The notes: generated by a model not told the origin, from the letters alone. A DNA stretch of 64,000 bases from Bulleidia sp. zg-1006 (GCF_016812035.1 NZ_CP069178.1:248001-312000), one strand, 5' to 3'; counted from the stretch's first letter, positions 26,070 to 35,278 are shown. A program made the numbers and translations.

Positions 26070-27101
26070 CTAATTCTTTCTAGGTAACTGCTTCAAGAAG
26101 GCTTCAACGTCTTCTTTTTTCGTAGCCCAATCGGTTACCATACGGATAACTTCCTCCTCACCTAAATCTTGCCAAGTCATGAGACCAAAGTCTCTTCGTA
26201 GTTCATTCGTAACTTTTTTAGGTAAGATAGGGAATAATTGATTGCTTTGACATGGATAGAAGAAAGAATATCCTTTTTCTTGAAGACCATTTTTTAAGCG
26301 TTCCGCATGCTCTATGGCTTGTTTAGAAATTTGGAAATAGCGATTCTTTTCAAAAAGAGTTTGAAATTGAATTCCCAATAAGAACCCCTTGGCTAATAAA
26401 CCACCCTTCTGTTTGATGGAAAGACGAAATCCTTTTGCGTATTCTTTTTGATTAAAAATAACGGCTTCACCAAACAAAGCACCAATTTTAGTGCCACCAA
26501 TGTAGAATATATCGCATAAATGAGCAAGGTCTTTGAATTGAACATCATTTTCCTTTGCACACAGACCATAGCCTAATCTAGCTCCATCAATAAAAAAAGG
26601 AATTTTATATTTTTGACAAATGGAATGTAAGTCTATCAATTCTTTTTTGGAGTATAATAGTCCTGTTTCCGTAGGAAATGAAATGTATAAAGCGGCAGGT
26701 TGAACACAATGTTCAGGACTAGGCTCTTTTTCATAAATCTCTAAGGCTTCCTGTACTTGCCGAGCAGATAGTTTACCTTGTTGGCTTGGTAGTAGAGAAC
26801 ATTTATGACCAAGTGCTTCTATAGCTCCTGTTTCATGGGTGTTGATATGACCACTATCAGCGGTTAATACACTTTGATAAGGACGTAAGATGTGCGATAG
26901 AACCGTTACATTGGTTTGAGTGCCGCCCACTAGGAAATGGATTTCACTATCGCATTCTAGTTTTTCTTGAATTAACTTTTTCGCTTCTTCGCAATACCTA
27001 TCTAAACCATAACTGATATTCTGTTCAAAATTACTGGTGTTTAATTTTTCCAGTATTTCGGGAATACATCCCTTACTATAATCATTTTCAAAAAGAATCA
27101 T
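26070..27101 (-). CDS. low-specificity L-threonine aldolase-like PLP enzyme
   Basis: PLP-dependent aldolase or beta-eliminating lyase that splits threonine into glycine and acetaldehyde. The family pattern is present: LVGGTQTNVTVL, ADSGHINTHETGAIEALGH, PFFIDGARLGYGL (PLP ring contact Asp) and the Schiff-base Lys in DIFYIGGTKIGALFGEA. The 343-residue length fits. An upstream in-frame ATG at 27131 exists, but the one at 27101 follows GAGGAGC at proper spacing. It is divergent from the TsaC-like gene. Confidence 0.87.
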   Translation of the reverse strand: MILFENDYSKGCIPEILEKLNTSNFEQNISYGLDRYCEEAKKLIQEKLECDSEIHFLVGGTQTNVTVLSHILRPYQSVLTADSGHINTHETGAIEALGHKCSLLPSQQGKLSARQVQEALEIYEKEPSPEHCVQPAALYISFPTETGLLYSKKELIDLHSICQKYKIPFFIDGARLGYGLCAKENDVQFKDLAHLCDIFYIGGTKIGALFGEAVIFNQKEYAKGFRLSIKQKGGLLAKGFLLGIQFQTLFEKNRYFQISKQAIEHAERLKNGLQEKGYSFFYPCQSNQLFPILPKKVTNELRRDFGLMTWQDLGEEEVIRMVTDWATKKEDVEAFLKQLPRKN

Positions 27102-27153
27102 ATTTAAGCTCCTCATATACAAGTTCATCATAAAGTAGGAAAGGAAAAAAGCA

Positions 27154-27738
27154 ATGTTGATATGTCAAAATTATGAAATCGATGTGCTGGTCGACTTATT
27201 AAAACAAGATGAAGCAGTGGCGGTACCGACGGATACCGTCTTTGGTTTGTGTGCTCGTTACGATCACTTTCAAGCTCAAGAAAATTTAAGAGATTTAAAG
27301 AAAAGACCAGAAACAAAAGCATTCCCAATTATGTGTTCCAATTTTCAACAAGTGTTACAAATCTGTGAAATGAAAGAAGAAGAAAAAAGAGTGATGGAAC
27401 AATTTATGCCTGGTCCTTTGACCATGATTTTAAAGAAAAAGGAAGGAGTACCTTCCTTTGTGAATGATGGGCAAGATACGATTGCGATTCGTTTGGCAAC
27501 TAGCCCTATTTTAGCCGAGATAATTGATAAATTAGGTGTTCCGGTGTATATGACTAGTGCCAACTTATCAGGTGAGCCGGTCGCTTTAACCATACAGGAT
27601 GTACCAGAGGTAAAGGCTGCTTTAAATGGTAAAATTAAATATGGTCAAGCCAGTACGATTGTTGTCTTTGAACAGGGAGCTTGGAAACTCTTGCGTCAAG
27701 GACCAATCACTTTATCGCAAATCCAATCCCTATTTTAA
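27154..27738 (+). CDS. L-threonylcarbamoyladenylate synthase (YrdC/Sua5 domain)
   Basis: First step of the universal t6A37 tRNA modification: threonine, bicarbonate and ATP give threonylcarbamoyl-AMP. The 194-residue protein is a single YrdC domain: AVPTDTVFGLCARYD, LKKRPETKAFPIMC (KRxxxKP-type binding motif), MPGPLTMILKKK, and VYMTSANLSGEPV. It lacks the C-terminal Sua5 domain, so it is the short TsaC-type. It lies next to a divergent PLP enzyme and ends overlapping a convergent gene by nine bases. Confidence 0.92.
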   Translation: MLICQNYEIDVLVDLLKQDEAVAVPTDTVFGLCARYDHFQAQENLRDLKKRPETKAFPIMCSNFQQVLQICEMKEEEKRVMEQFMPGPLTMILKKKEGVPSFVNDGQDTIAIRLATSPILAEIIDKLGVPVYMTSANLSGEPVALTIQDVPEVKAALNGKIKYGQASTIVVFEQGAWKLLRQGPITLSQIQSLF

Positions 27739-28617
27739 AAGTGAAGAAAGGCAATCCAAAGGTATTGTCTTTCCTTTTCGGGTGTTTTCTTGAAAGTATC
27801 GGCTAGTCAGGGCATAGCGAACGGCTTCTTTTAATTGTTCAGGATTACATTCTTCTTTTTCTAAACATAAACCAACATCATAGGGAATACGCTGTTTCTT
27901 AGGTAGGATGAGTTGGGGAATGCCGGCTTGCTTACAAACTTGGTATAGATACATATTTTCTTGATGAATAATCAAAGGAGCTTTGTAGAATAAGATTTGG
28001 TCCGGTTCGAAAAAGCGATAGTTATCTAATACAGGTGTCAACATCTTTTCATAACTAGTACCCCGTTCGAGAAGAATTTTATCACTGGTAGAAAAGGTAT
28101 TATTGCTTTGTATTTCAAGAAGATGTTCGGGAATATCAAAGCTAAAATACACACCAAATCGTCTTAAATCTCGATATCTGAGAATTTGTTCAAGATGATT
28201 TTCTTTTAATAGGCGGTTGAAACCACGGAATAGATTATGCGGACTACGGACTTTTTCAAGATAGCCATCTTGTAAAAAATAGAAAGGAATATGGTTTACG
28301 CTCGTTGCTATAAAGGCTGCGTATCTTCCTAAACTAATGCAACAATCCGGTTGGAAATCCTCTATTGCTTCTTGCATAAGGGCGAAATCTTTTTTAAGGA
28401 AAGAATACGATAATTCTCCTTTCGTATAAATATCTTCCAAGGCATTTTCTGAATGAAAAAAAAGAAGATTATGATTTTTAGGAGAAGAGTAGTGTTTCTT
28501 GGACCAAGAAGGAGAAGAACTAGAGCAAGTAGCGAAATCAATATCAAGATTGAATTGAAGAGCTCTTGCTAGAGTTAGGTAATCTTCTTGATTGCGGATA
28601 AACCAAAGTATTTTCAT
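27730..28617 (-). CDS. uncharacterised protein, GT-B glycosyltransferase-like
   Basis: A 295-residue soluble protein I cannot place with certainty. The N-terminal KILWFIRNQEDYLTLARALQF, the QPDCCISLGRYAAFIATSV segment and a C-terminal EDMYLYQVCKQAGIPQLILPKKQ-like stretch, seen as LYQVCKQAGIPQLILPKKQR, resemble two Rossmann domains of GT-B transferases. The nucleotide-sugar motif is not clear. A TATATT (28624-28629, minus) lies six bases before the ATG, so the mRNA may be leaderless. It overlaps the end of the tsaC-like gene tail to tail. Confidence 0.5.
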   Translation of the reverse strand: MKILWFIRNQEDYLTLARALQFNLDIDFATCSSSSPSWSKKHYSSPKNHNLLFFHSENALEDIYTKGELSYSFLKKDFALMQEAIEDFQPDCCISLGRYAAFIATSVNHIPFYFLQDGYLEKVRSPHNLFRGFNRLLKENHLEQILRYRDLRRFGVYFSFDIPEHLLEIQSNNTFSTSDKILLERGTSYEKMLTPVLDNYRFFEPDQILFYKAPLIIHQENMYLYQVCKQAGIPQLILPKKQRIPYDVGLCLEKEECNPEQLKEAVRYALTSRYFQENTRKGKTIPLDCLSSLLK

Positions 28618-28623
28618 GTTCCC

Positions 28624-28629
28624 AATATA
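28624..28629 (-). promoter_or_regulatory. -10 box of GT-B-like gene, leaderless arrangement
   Basis: TATATT on the minus strand ends six bases before the ATG at 28617; the intervening bases read GGGAAC, too close to be a normal ribosome-binding site. Confidence 0.4.
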
Positions 28630-28663
28630 ACATGCTTTTCAGCTCAGGGAAAACGTGGCAGTC

Positions 28664-28692
28664 TTGAATTATAATTAGATTTCGTATAAAAT
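28664..28692 (+). promoter_or_regulatory. promoter of upp
   Basis: TTGAAT (28664-28669) and TAAAAT (28687-28692) with a 17-base spacer, followed by a GGAGG site. Confidence 0.6.
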
Positions 28693-28718
28693 AGCGAAAG
28701 AAAATTGGAGGTAAACCC

Positions 28719-29339
28719 ATGCTAGAAGTCTTACATCATCCACTCATTACGCATAAGCTGACACAAATGCGACAAATTTCAACAACGACTAAGGATTTCC
28801 GTGAAAATCTGGATGAAATTGCGGAATTGATGGCTTATGAAGTTTGTCGTGATTTACCAACAAAACCAGTTGAAATTGAAACACCTGTTTCTAAATGCAT
28901 TGGTTATCAATTATCGAAAGAAGTTGTGATTGTACCAATTCTTCGTGCCGGTATTGGTCTATTAGATGGTATTCGTCGTCTAGTTCCAACAGCTAAGGTT
29001 GGCTTTATTGGAATGTATCGTGACGAAGAAACATTAGAGCCGGTGGAATATTTTGCGAAGTTTCCAAATGATTTAGAACATTCCATTGTGATGGTCGTTG
29101 ATCCGATGTTGGCGACGGGCGGTAGTGCGAATGACTCTATTAATCAAATTAAGAAGCGTGGGGCTAAAAATATTAAGCTTGTTTGTTTGGTTGGAGCTCC
29201 TGAAGGTGTGCAACTAATTCAAAAGAATCATCCGGATGTGGATATTTATTTAGCGGCTTTGGATGAAAGATTAAACGAACATGGGTATATCGTACCCGGC
29301 TTAGGGGATGCGGGCGACCGTATTTTTGGGACAAAATAA
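28719..29339 (+). CDS. upp: uracil phosphoribosyltransferase
   Basis: Pyrimidine salvage enzyme making UMP from uracil and PRPP. The 206-residue protein has [19 protein letters not shown], the PRPP loop [20 protein letters not shown], and [11 protein letters not shown] at the C terminus, which are the uracil-specific signatures. Start codon and AATTGGAGG site agree. DUF1146 follows directly after the stop. Confidence 0.97.
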   Translation: MLEVLHHPLITHKLTQMRQISTTTKDFRENLDEIAELMAYEVCRDLPTKPVEIETPVSKCIGYQLSKEVVIVPILRAGIGLLDGIRRLVPTAKVGFIGMYRDEETLEPVEYFAKFPNDLEHSIVMVVDPMLATGGSANDSINQIKKRGAKNIKLVCLVGAPEGVQLIQKNHPDVDIYLAALDERLNEHGYIVPGLGDAGDRIFGTK

Positions 29340-29531
29340 TTGTTTAAATTTTATCTTCAGTCGGGCATTTATTTAATTGCCTTGGTGCTTAGCTTTTATG
29401 CTTTGCAAGCCCTTGATTTTGAAAGGATTCTTCGTAAGAATAAAGTCAATCAAGCCCAAGTATTATATGGTCTATTGGTTATTGCATTAGCGTATTTGGT
29501 TGGCTCTTTTCTCCTATTCTTTATTCGTTAA
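29340..29531 (+). CDS. DUF1146 (YwzB-like) small membrane protein
   Basis: A 63-residue protein with two membrane segments separated by the DFERILRKNKVNQAQVLYGLL loop, the conserved part of DUF1146. Function unknown; in other Firmicutes it lies near ATP synthase or cell-wall genes. It begins at TTG immediately after the upp stop codon, with GGGA seven bases before, so it is translated by coupling. Confidence 0.8.
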   Translation: MFKFYLQSGIYLIALVLSFYALQALDFERILRKNKVNQAQVLYGLLVIALAYLVGSFLLFFIR

Positions 29532-29541
29532 AAGGGAATTT

Positions 29542-29578
29542 ACCTTCTATTGGGAATATAACGATAGGAGGTTTTTTT
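29542..29578 (+). terminator. terminator-like hairpin that contains the next gene's ribosome-binding site
   Basis: ACCTTCTAT (29542-29550) pairs with ATAGGAGGT (29564-29572) with one G-T pair, followed by six T and then ATG 29579. The AGGAGG of the next gene is in the second arm, so the hairpin can stop transcription or hide the site. Confidence 0.6.
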
Positions 29579-30100
29579 ATGACGGCGAAAGAATTGTGGG
29601 CAAATTATATGGATGATCGAAGAAAGGTCTATGATTTAGTCGTTCCTGACCAAGTGGACAGTGCCTTAGTATCGGAAGCCAATTGGATTACAAGGTCGCA
29701 ATATAGTTGTGGACAATCCTTAGGTGTTCGGGTAAAGGTAGGAGATATTTGTTACTTGGATTATGGACAAGCTTATCTAAATGAGATGGGTTACCAACAT
29801 TTTGGTTTGGTTTTTTCTTTATTTGCTAAGAAAGCTTTGATTATTCCGATGACTTCCAATCCCAGCACCTATGCGAAAGCCTTTGATGCTCATTATCAAC
29901 AAAGTGGCAAGGAACATTTGATGCGTATTGGTTTAGTTCCGGGCTTAGTGAAACCGTCGGTTTTATTTCTAAATGATTTACGTTTTATCAATACCGCAAG
30001 AGTGATTGATGTGAAAGCTTATATTTCACCTGATTCTTCTTTGTTCAAAAGTATTGAGGAAAGAGTAGAAAAAGTTGTCTTTTCTAAAAGAAGGCATTGA
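29579..30100 (+). CDS. PemK/MazF-like domain protein (solitary)
   Basis: A 173-residue protein whose middle reads VRVKVGDICYLDYGQAYL, then HFGLVFSLFAKKALIIPMTSN, matching the strand pattern of MazF/PemK endoribonucleases (GDI-V-DFG, then LVLS, then PMTSN). The C-terminal part NDLRFINTARVIDVK also fits. It is longer than classical MazF (about 110) and has no antitoxin gene beside it, so it may be a host enzyme or an inactive relative. Its ribosome-binding site is buried in a hairpin, which suggests tight translation control. Confidence 0.6.
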   Translation: MTAKELWANYMDDRRKVYDLVVPDQVDSALVSEANWITRSQYSCGQSLGVRVKVGDICYLDYGQAYLNEMGYQHFGLVFSLFAKKALIIPMTSNPSTYAKAFDAHYQQSGKEHLMRIGLVPGLVKPSVLFLNDLRFINTARVIDVKAYISPDSSLFKSIEERVEKVVFSKRRH

Positions 30101-30107
30101 AATGTTG

Positions 30108-30113
30108 TAGAAT
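30108..30113 (+). promoter_or_regulatory. extended -10 box of tilS, leaderless arrangement
   Basis: TTG then TAGAAT, ending six bases before ATG 30120, with no Shine-Dalgarno sequence. Confidence 0.5.
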
Positions 30114-30119
30114 AAGAAC

Positions 30120-31322
30120 ATGAGGAAATTAGAGGGAAAATGGTTGGTGGCTGTTTCGACTGGTCCGGATTCTATGTACTTATTGCATCAATGCTTGGAA
30201 TGCGGGATGAATGTTCAAATTGCTCATGTGAATTATCACCATCGTAGACAAGCGGAAGAAGAAGAGACCTTTATTCGTTCTTTTGCGAAACAGCACCAAA
30301 TTCCACTTCATGTTCAAAATGGAAGCTTTCAGCCGAAAGGAAACTTTGAAGCTGAAGCGAGAAATTGGCGATATGACTTTTTTGCAAAAATTGTTCAAGA
30401 AGAAAATTTAGATGGTGTCTTGGTTGCTCATCAACAAGAGGATCTTTTAGAAACTTTTTTTATGCAAGAAGAAAAAGGACTAGAACCGGCTTATTTTGGC
30501 TTAAAAGAAAGAACCATCATTCATGGCATCGTAGTGGTTCGTCCTTTATTAAACCTTCGTAAAGAAGAAATGATGGCTTATCTAAATCGACATCAATATC
30601 GTTATTTCATAGATCACACCAATTTAGAAAATGAATATCGTCGTAATCAAATTCGTCATAGCCGACTGGAAACAATGAGTGATTTTATGCGTGAAGAGGT
30701 ATTGAAAGAAATAGAGAAAAGAAATTCGGTTCTACAGGAAAGAAGATGTCGTGTAGCCACTTATATTCAACAAGGGAAAGTGAATATAGGCTTTTATCAA
30801 GCATTAGAAAAAGAAGATCGTTTGGCAACTTTAAGAAGCCTGTTGGACCAGAAGAAACATCATTCTAAAGTTCAATTGGAAGAAATGGATCGAATAGTGA
30901 TGCGAAAAAATCATTTCTATATTCCTTTTGAAGAGGACTATATAGCAAGTGATGGCGGCTTTTTCTTTTTGTGGAAAGAAAAAAGGTATTCTTATACCAA
31001 TATTGAGATGAAAGACTACCCTTTCTTTAAAGTAGAAAAAGGTGAAAAGGGAGTGAATGCAGTAACGGTATGGGAAGATGATTATCCATTAACTATCCGT
31101 AATTATCAACAAGGAGATAGTATTCAACTTCGTTTTGGTAAAAAGAGGATATCTCGATTTTTCATTGATCGAAAAATACCAATGTATTTGCGAAAGGTTT
31201 GGCCAATTGTTCTAAATTGCAAGCAAGAAATCATTTTGGTTCCGGGATTGGGATCAGATGTCCATCATTACTCTATAAACCCAAGTATCAATGTGATACA
31301 ATACTTAAATGATAAGGAGTAA
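30120..31322 (+). CDS. tilS: tRNA(Ile)-lysidine synthetase
   Basis: Converts C34 of the CAU anticodon of tRNA-Ile2 to lysidine, an essential step. The 400-residue protein begins with the PP-loop AVSTGPDSMYLLHQCL (usual SGGxDS; here the second residue is Thr), then AHVNYHHRRQAEEEE, VAHQQEDLLETFFMQ (a variant of the AHHxDDxxET motif) and RNQIRH. The C-terminal domain ends with KRISRFFIDRKIP. Order with hpt and ftsH is the conserved Firmicute cluster, supporting the call in spite of the unusual residues. Probably leaderless. Confidence 0.92.
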   Translation: MRKLEGKWLVAVSTGPDSMYLLHQCLECGMNVQIAHVNYHHRRQAEEEETFIRSFAKQHQIPLHVQNGSFQPKGNFEAEARNWRYDFFAKIVQEENLDGVLVAHQQEDLLETFFMQEEKGLEPAYFGLKERTIIHGIVVVRPLLNLRKEEMMAYLNRHQYRYFIDHTNLENEYRRNQIRHSRLETMSDFMREEVLKEIEKRNSVLQERRCRVATYIQQGKVNIGFYQALEKEDRLATLRSLLDQKKHHSKVQLEEMDRIVMRKNHFYIPFEEDYIASDGGFFFLWKEKRYSYTNIEMKDYPFFKVEKGEKGVNAVTVWEDDYPLTIRNYQQGDSIQLRFGKKRISRFFIDRKIPMYLRKVWPIVLNCKQEIILVPGLGSDVHHYSINPSINVIQYLNDKE

Positions 31323-31324
31323 TT

Positions 31325-31873
31325 ATGTGGGAAAAAGAAACAATTAAAAAGGTATTGATTAATCAAGAAGAAATTCAACGGCGTTGCGTTGAATTGGGTG
31401 CAATTATTACAAAAGACTATGAAGGAAAAAAACCATTAATCGTGGCTTTACTTCGTGGCTCGGTACCATTCTTAGCGGAATTGATTAAAAATATTGATTT
31501 AAACCTTCAATATGATTTTATGGATGTTTCATCGTATGAGGGAACGGAATCCATTGGTGATATTCGTATTTTAAAAGACTTGGATTCTTCGATTAAAGGT
31601 GTGGATATTATCTTAGTGGAAGATATTGTGGACACAGGTCGTACGGTTAAAACGGTTTGTGAAACATTGATGAATAAAGGGGCGGCTTCAATTCGGGTTG
31701 TAACTTTATTGGATAAGCCTTGTCGTCGTGTTGTGAATACGAAACCAGAATATATTGGTTTTGAGATTGGCAATGAGTTTGTGGTTGGTTTTGGTATGGA
31801 CTTTAATCAAGATTATCGTTGTTTACCATACATTGGTGTCTTGAAAGATGAGTGCTACCAAACTGAGGAGTAA
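31325..31873 (+). CDS. hpt: hypoxanthine-guanine phosphoribosyltransferase
   Basis: Purine salvage enzyme. The 182-residue protein has VALLRGSVPFLAELIKNI, DFMDVSSYEG, and the PRPP-binding ILVEDIVDTGRTVKTVCETL. The C-terminal YIGFEIGNEFVVGFGMDFNQDYR is typical. It lies three bases after tilS and two before ftsH; in Firmicutes Hpt and TilS can regulate ftsH transcription. Confidence 0.97.
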   Translation: MWEKETIKKVLINQEEIQRRCVELGAIITKDYEGKKPLIVALLRGSVPFLAELIKNIDLNLQYDFMDVSSYEGTESIGDIRILKDLDSSIKGVDIILVEDIVDTGRTVKTVCETLMNKGAASIRVVTLLDKPCRRVVNTKPEYIGFEIGNEFVVGFGMDFNQDYRCLPYIGVLKDECYQTEE

Positions 31874-31875
31874 GA

Positions 31876-33714
31876 ATGAAAAATAGAAATTTAGTACAGC
31901 GTTATTTACCGATATTGATTATTTTAATTGCGCTTGCCAATTTATTGTTGATGAATCCAAATCGGAATACGAATAAGATGACCATCGATGAATTTTCTAA
32001 ATTGGTGGATGCAGGCAGTATTGAAAGTGCTAATTTTTCCGTTGGTCGAAATGTGACGAATATTAAAGGAACTTATAGCAATTCAAGTAAGAAAGCAACT
32101 TTTGATATTACATTACCTAGCCGTAGTGATTTGATCAATAAGAGCATCGATACTTTAAAAACAAAGAACATTACGGTTGTGGATGCGGAAGCCTCCAATA
32201 AGTTTGTGGATGTGATTGTGAGCTTAATTCCATTTATTTTAATGATGGGCTTTGGCTTTTGGATGATTTCCCGTATGGCACAAGCCAATGGTGGTGCGAA
32301 TGGGAAAGCGTTTGAGTTTTCTAATTCAAAAGCTCGTTTGGAAAGCAAGGTGCGTACTCGTTTTGAGGATGTGGCAGGTTGTGATGAAGAGAAACAAGAG
32401 ATGTCGGAAATTATTGACTACTTGAAATATCCGAAGAAGTTTGAAAAGATGGGAGCTCGGATTCCAAAAGGAATTCTGTTGAGTGGTCATCCAGGAACGG
32501 GTAAAACTTTATTAGCGAAGGCGGTTGCAGGGGAAGCGAATGTACCTTTCTATAGCATCTCCGGTTCGGACTTTGTGGAAATGTTTGTCGGGGTTGGTGC
32601 TTCGCGTGTTCGTGATATGTTTAAGAAAGCTAAGCAAACGGCTCCATGTATGATTTTCATTGATGAAATTGATGCGGTAGGGCGTCAACGTGGCGCCGGT
32701 TTTGGCGGCGGTCATGATGAACGTGAACAGACCTTAAACCAATTGTTAGTGGAAATGGATGGTATGCAAGAAAACAATGGTGTTGTCATCATTGCGGCAA
32801 CAAATCGTCCTGATGTTTTAGATCCTGCTTTATTAAGAGCCGGCCGTTTTGATCGTCAAATTACGGTTTCTCTTCCAGACTGGAAAGGACGTAAGGCTAT
32901 TTTAGAAGTGCATGCTCGTAATAAGAAATTGGCGGAAAATGTGAATTTAGAAGCTCTGGCGAAAAGAACACCCGGCTTTTCAGGAGCCGACTTAGAAAAT
33001 GTCTTAAATGAAGCGGCTATTTTAGCGGTTCGTGAAAATACAGAAGAGATTCATATGAATCAAGTGGATGAAGCGATTGACCGTGTGATGATGGGACCGG
33101 CGAAAGTTTCCCGTACTTATGATGAAGCAACGAAAAAGTTAGTGGCTTATCATGAAAGTGGTCATGCGATTATTGGTTTATTCTTAGATGATGCTCAAAT
33201 CGTCCAAAAAGTAACGATTATTCCACGTGGGCAAGCCGGTGGTTATAACTTAATGACACCAAAAGAAGAAAAGATGATGCATACTAAGAAAGACCTGATG
33301 GCTTCCATTACTTCTTATATGGGTGGTCGCACCGCAGAAGAATTATTCTTTGATGATATTACAACCGGAGCGGTAGATGATATCAAGAGAGCAACTAATA
33401 TTGCTCAAGATATGGTCACATTATACGGTATGTCGGATCTTGGCCCGATTAAGTATAATTCTGGTAGTGAGAATGTGTTCTTGGGTCGTGATTATAATCA
33501 ACCCAATAATGTGTCTGGTGAAGTGGCCTATGAAATTGATCAAGAGGTTCGTAAGATTGTGAACGCTTGTCATAATAAAGCAAAGGAAATTATCACCGAA
33601 CATAAGGCTGAATTAGAAAGTGTTGCACATGCGTTGATGGAAAATGAAACATTAACGAATGAACAAATCCGTAACATTGTTAAGGGATTACCAATGGATG
33701 CAGAAACTGAATAA
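31876..33714 (+). CDS. ftsH: ATP-dependent zinc metalloprotease FtsH
   Basis: Membrane-bound AAA+ protease for quality control. The 612-residue protein has two membrane segments (about 11-27 and 110-133), Walker A GHPGTGKT (204-211; usual second residue Pro, here His), Walker [15 protein letters not shown] region with [21 protein letters not shown], and the zinc site HESGH starting at residue 426. The YGMSDLGPI motif and C-terminal helices are standard. It has a ribosome-binding site inside the hpt end and a strong terminator after it. Confidence 0.97.
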   Translation: MKNRNLVQRYLPILIILIALANLLLMNPNRNTNKMTIDEFSKLVDAGSIESANFSVGRNVTNIKGTYSNSSKKATFDITLPSRSDLINKSIDTLKTKNITVVDAEASNKFVDVIVSLIPFILMMGFGFWMISRMAQANGGANGKAFEFSNSKARLESKVRTRFEDVAGCDEEKQEMSEIIDYLKYPKKFEKMGARIPKGILLSGHPGTGKTLLAKAVAGEANVPFYSISGSDFVEMFVGVGASRVRDMFKKAKQTAPCMIFIDEIDAVGRQRGAGFGGGHDEREQTLNQLLVEMDGMQENNGVVIIAATNRPDVLDPALLRAGRFDRQITVSLPDWKGRKAILEVHARNKKLAENVNLEALAKRTPGFSGADLENVLNEAAILAVRENTEEIHMNQVDEAIDRVMMGPAKVSRTYDEATKKLVAYHESGHAIIGLFLDDAQIVQKVTIIPRGQAGGYNLMTPKEEKMMHTKKDLMASITSYMGGRTAEELFFDDITTGAVDDIKRATNIAQDMVTLYGMSDLGPIKYNSGSENVFLGRDYNQPNNVSGEVAYEIDQEVRKIVNACHNKAKEIITEHKAELESVAHALMENETLTNEQIRNIVKGLPMDAETE

Positions 33715-33735
33715 GTACTCGTAAGAGTACTTTTT
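33714..33735 (+). terminator. terminator of ftsH
   Basis: AGTACTC and GAGTACT around a GTAA loop, followed by TTTTT. Confidence 0.85.
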
Positions 33736-33787
33736 AGTGATGAGTTCTTTTTAAAAGAAAGTATCTTCAGAGTGAAACACTTATTTA

Positions 33788-33815
33788 TTGACAAAAAAAT
33801 CACATATTTTAAAAT
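33788..33815 (+). promoter_or_regulatory. promoter of PplA-like lipoprotein gene
   Basis: TTGACA (33788-33793) and TAAAAT (33810-33815) with a 16-base spacer, then GAGGAGG before the start codon. Confidence 0.7.
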
Positions 33816-33839
33816 AAAAAAAGTATTTGAGGAGGAAAA

Positions 33840-34841
33840 ATGATGAAGAAAGTGTTAACGGCTGTTATATCAGTTGCCTTATTGGCTGGCTGTTCAAGTA
33901 CTGCCAACAAAAAACCGGAAGTTAAGAAATTGAAGGTTGGTATTGGTTCCGTTTCTAATTTGAAACCAAAGGAATTAAAGGATAATCAAGGTTCTGTTCA
34001 ATTTAGTACAACCATCGCCACAGTTGCTTTAGAAGGAGATGTTATCAAGTATTTAAACTTTGATGTTGCTCAAAACACATCAACCTTTGATGGCACAGGT
34101 AAATTTACATCCAATCATACCGAAACACCAACGAAGAAGGAAAAGAAAGATGACTATGGTATGAAGAAAGCTTCTAAGATTGGTAAAGAGTGGTATGAAC
34201 AAGCTGAATCTCTTGAAAAATGGGCGATTGGAAAGAAGGTTTCCGACTTCAAGAATATGAAGACAAAGAAAGATGACCATGGCACAAAAGTAGCTGAAAC
34301 GGATTTACAAACAGGAGTAACTGTTCGTGTGGATGATTTCTTAGCCAGCTTTGATAAAGCAGTAAATGCGGCGGTTGAGGTGGAAGGGGTTACCCAAGTC
34401 GCAAGTGCAAGCTCAACAAAGATGGAAAATAAAGATGCGAAAAGTACTCGTTCTAATGTAACCTATGCAGCTTTGGCTTTGGATAAAGATAATAAGATTG
34501 TTTTAGCTTTAACAGACGTTGCTCAAAACACCGTAAAAGTAACGAATAAGGGTGCTTTTGATGGTGAAGTAAAGCCCGAACAAACTAAGCTTGAAAAGAA
34601 GGATGCTTATGGCATGAAGAAGGCTTCTAAGATTGGTAAAGAATGGTATGAACAAAACGCAGCTTTGGATAAGTGGTTTGTTGGTAAGACGAAAGCTGAT
34701 GTGGAAGGTATGAAGACGGAAGTTAAGAACAATCACGTTGTTTCAACGGATAAGGACCTTCTATCTGGGGCTACGATTGGTGTGGATGAATTCCAAAAGG
34801 CTATCGTAAAAGCGTTCGCAAATGTTAAAGAGGTTAAGTAA
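33840..34841 (+). CDS. PplA-like flavinylated lipoprotein with two FMN-binding repeats
   Basis: A 333-residue surface lipoprotein: signal peptide with lipobox LLAGC (Cys near 18), then two homologous domains (about 35-190 and 200-330). Both contain YGMKKASKIGKEWYEQ, and each ends with a flavinylation-type motif: DLQTGVT (155-161) and DLLSGAT (306-312). D-x-x-S/T-G-A-T is the site where ApbE-type enzymes attach FMN to Thr. PplA of Listeria has this two-domain form and shuttles electrons outward. No ApbE, Ndh2 or EetAB gene is in the window. The second repeat has the canonical motif; the first has Val for Ala. Confidence 0.75.
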   Translation: MMKKVLTAVISVALLAGCSSTANKKPEVKKLKVGIGSVSNLKPKELKDNQGSVQFSTTIATVALEGDVIKYLNFDVAQNTSTFDGTGKFTSNHTETPTKKEKKDDYGMKKASKIGKEWYEQAESLEKWAIGKKVSDFKNMKTKKDDHGTKVAETDLQTGVTVRVDDFLASFDKAVNAAVEVEGVTQVASASSTKMENKDAKSTRSNVTYAALALDKDNKIVLALTDVAQNTVKVTNKGAFDGEVKPEQTKLEKKDAYGMKKASKIGKEWYEQNAALDKWFVGKTKADVEGMKTEVKNNHVVSTDKDLLSGATIGVDEFQKAIVKAFANVKEVK

Positions 34842-34853
34842 CAGCTGATAAAG

Positions 34854-34879
34854 ACTAGGTTAATTCCTAGTTTTTTTTC
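34854..34879 (+). terminator. terminator of lipoprotein gene
   Basis: ACTAGG and CCTAGT around TTAATT, followed by eight T. Confidence 0.85.
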
Positions 34880-34902
34880 TGTTAAAAAGTCAGATAATTC
34901 GC

Positions 34903-34908
34903 TAAAAT
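34903..34908 (+). promoter_or_regulatory. -10 box of small membrane gene, leaderless arrangement
   Basis: TAAAAT ends seven bases before ATG 34916; AAGGG lies between them but is too close to the start codon. Confidence 0.45.
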
Positions 34909-34915
34909 ATAAGGG

Positions 34916-35278
34916 ATGAAAAAAAGTATTGGATTTGGTATTTTTTTAGGCTTTTTACTAGCAGGCTTAGAACTATATTTATGGAAATTTCGTTTTTTAA
35001 GTACTTCTGTATTAGATATGTTTCTGTTTGTACTTATTGGTGGTTCACTTGTTCTATTAAGTGATTGGCTCAAAAAGTGGATAGAGAGAATTTATTTTCT
35101 ACAAAGCACAATGGTGGTTGTCAGTACGATGATTGGTCTTTTCTTTGTGGTTTATATCAGTTATCGTTCCATTCAGTATTCTTTAGTTATATATTGGTTG
35201 ATTTGGCATTTTGTGGAAATTCTTCTAATTTTTATCACAAACTTTTTACAAAAGAAAAGAGATACTTATGAACATTAA
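34916..35278 (+). CDS. small membrane protein of unknown function
   Basis: A 120-residue protein with four hydrophobic segments (about 4-22, 31-50, 62-82, 88-108) and a charged C-terminal tail LQKKRDTYEH. No family is recognised. It overlaps the GH2-like gene by 11 bases, so the two are translationally coupled and may work together at the membrane. Confidence 0.65.
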   Translation: MKKSIGFGIFLGFLLAGLELYLWKFRFLSTSVLDMFLFVLIGGSLVLLSDWLKKWIERIYFLQSTMVVVSTMIGLFFVVYISYRSIQYSLVIYWLIWHFVEILLIFITNFLQKKRDTYEH

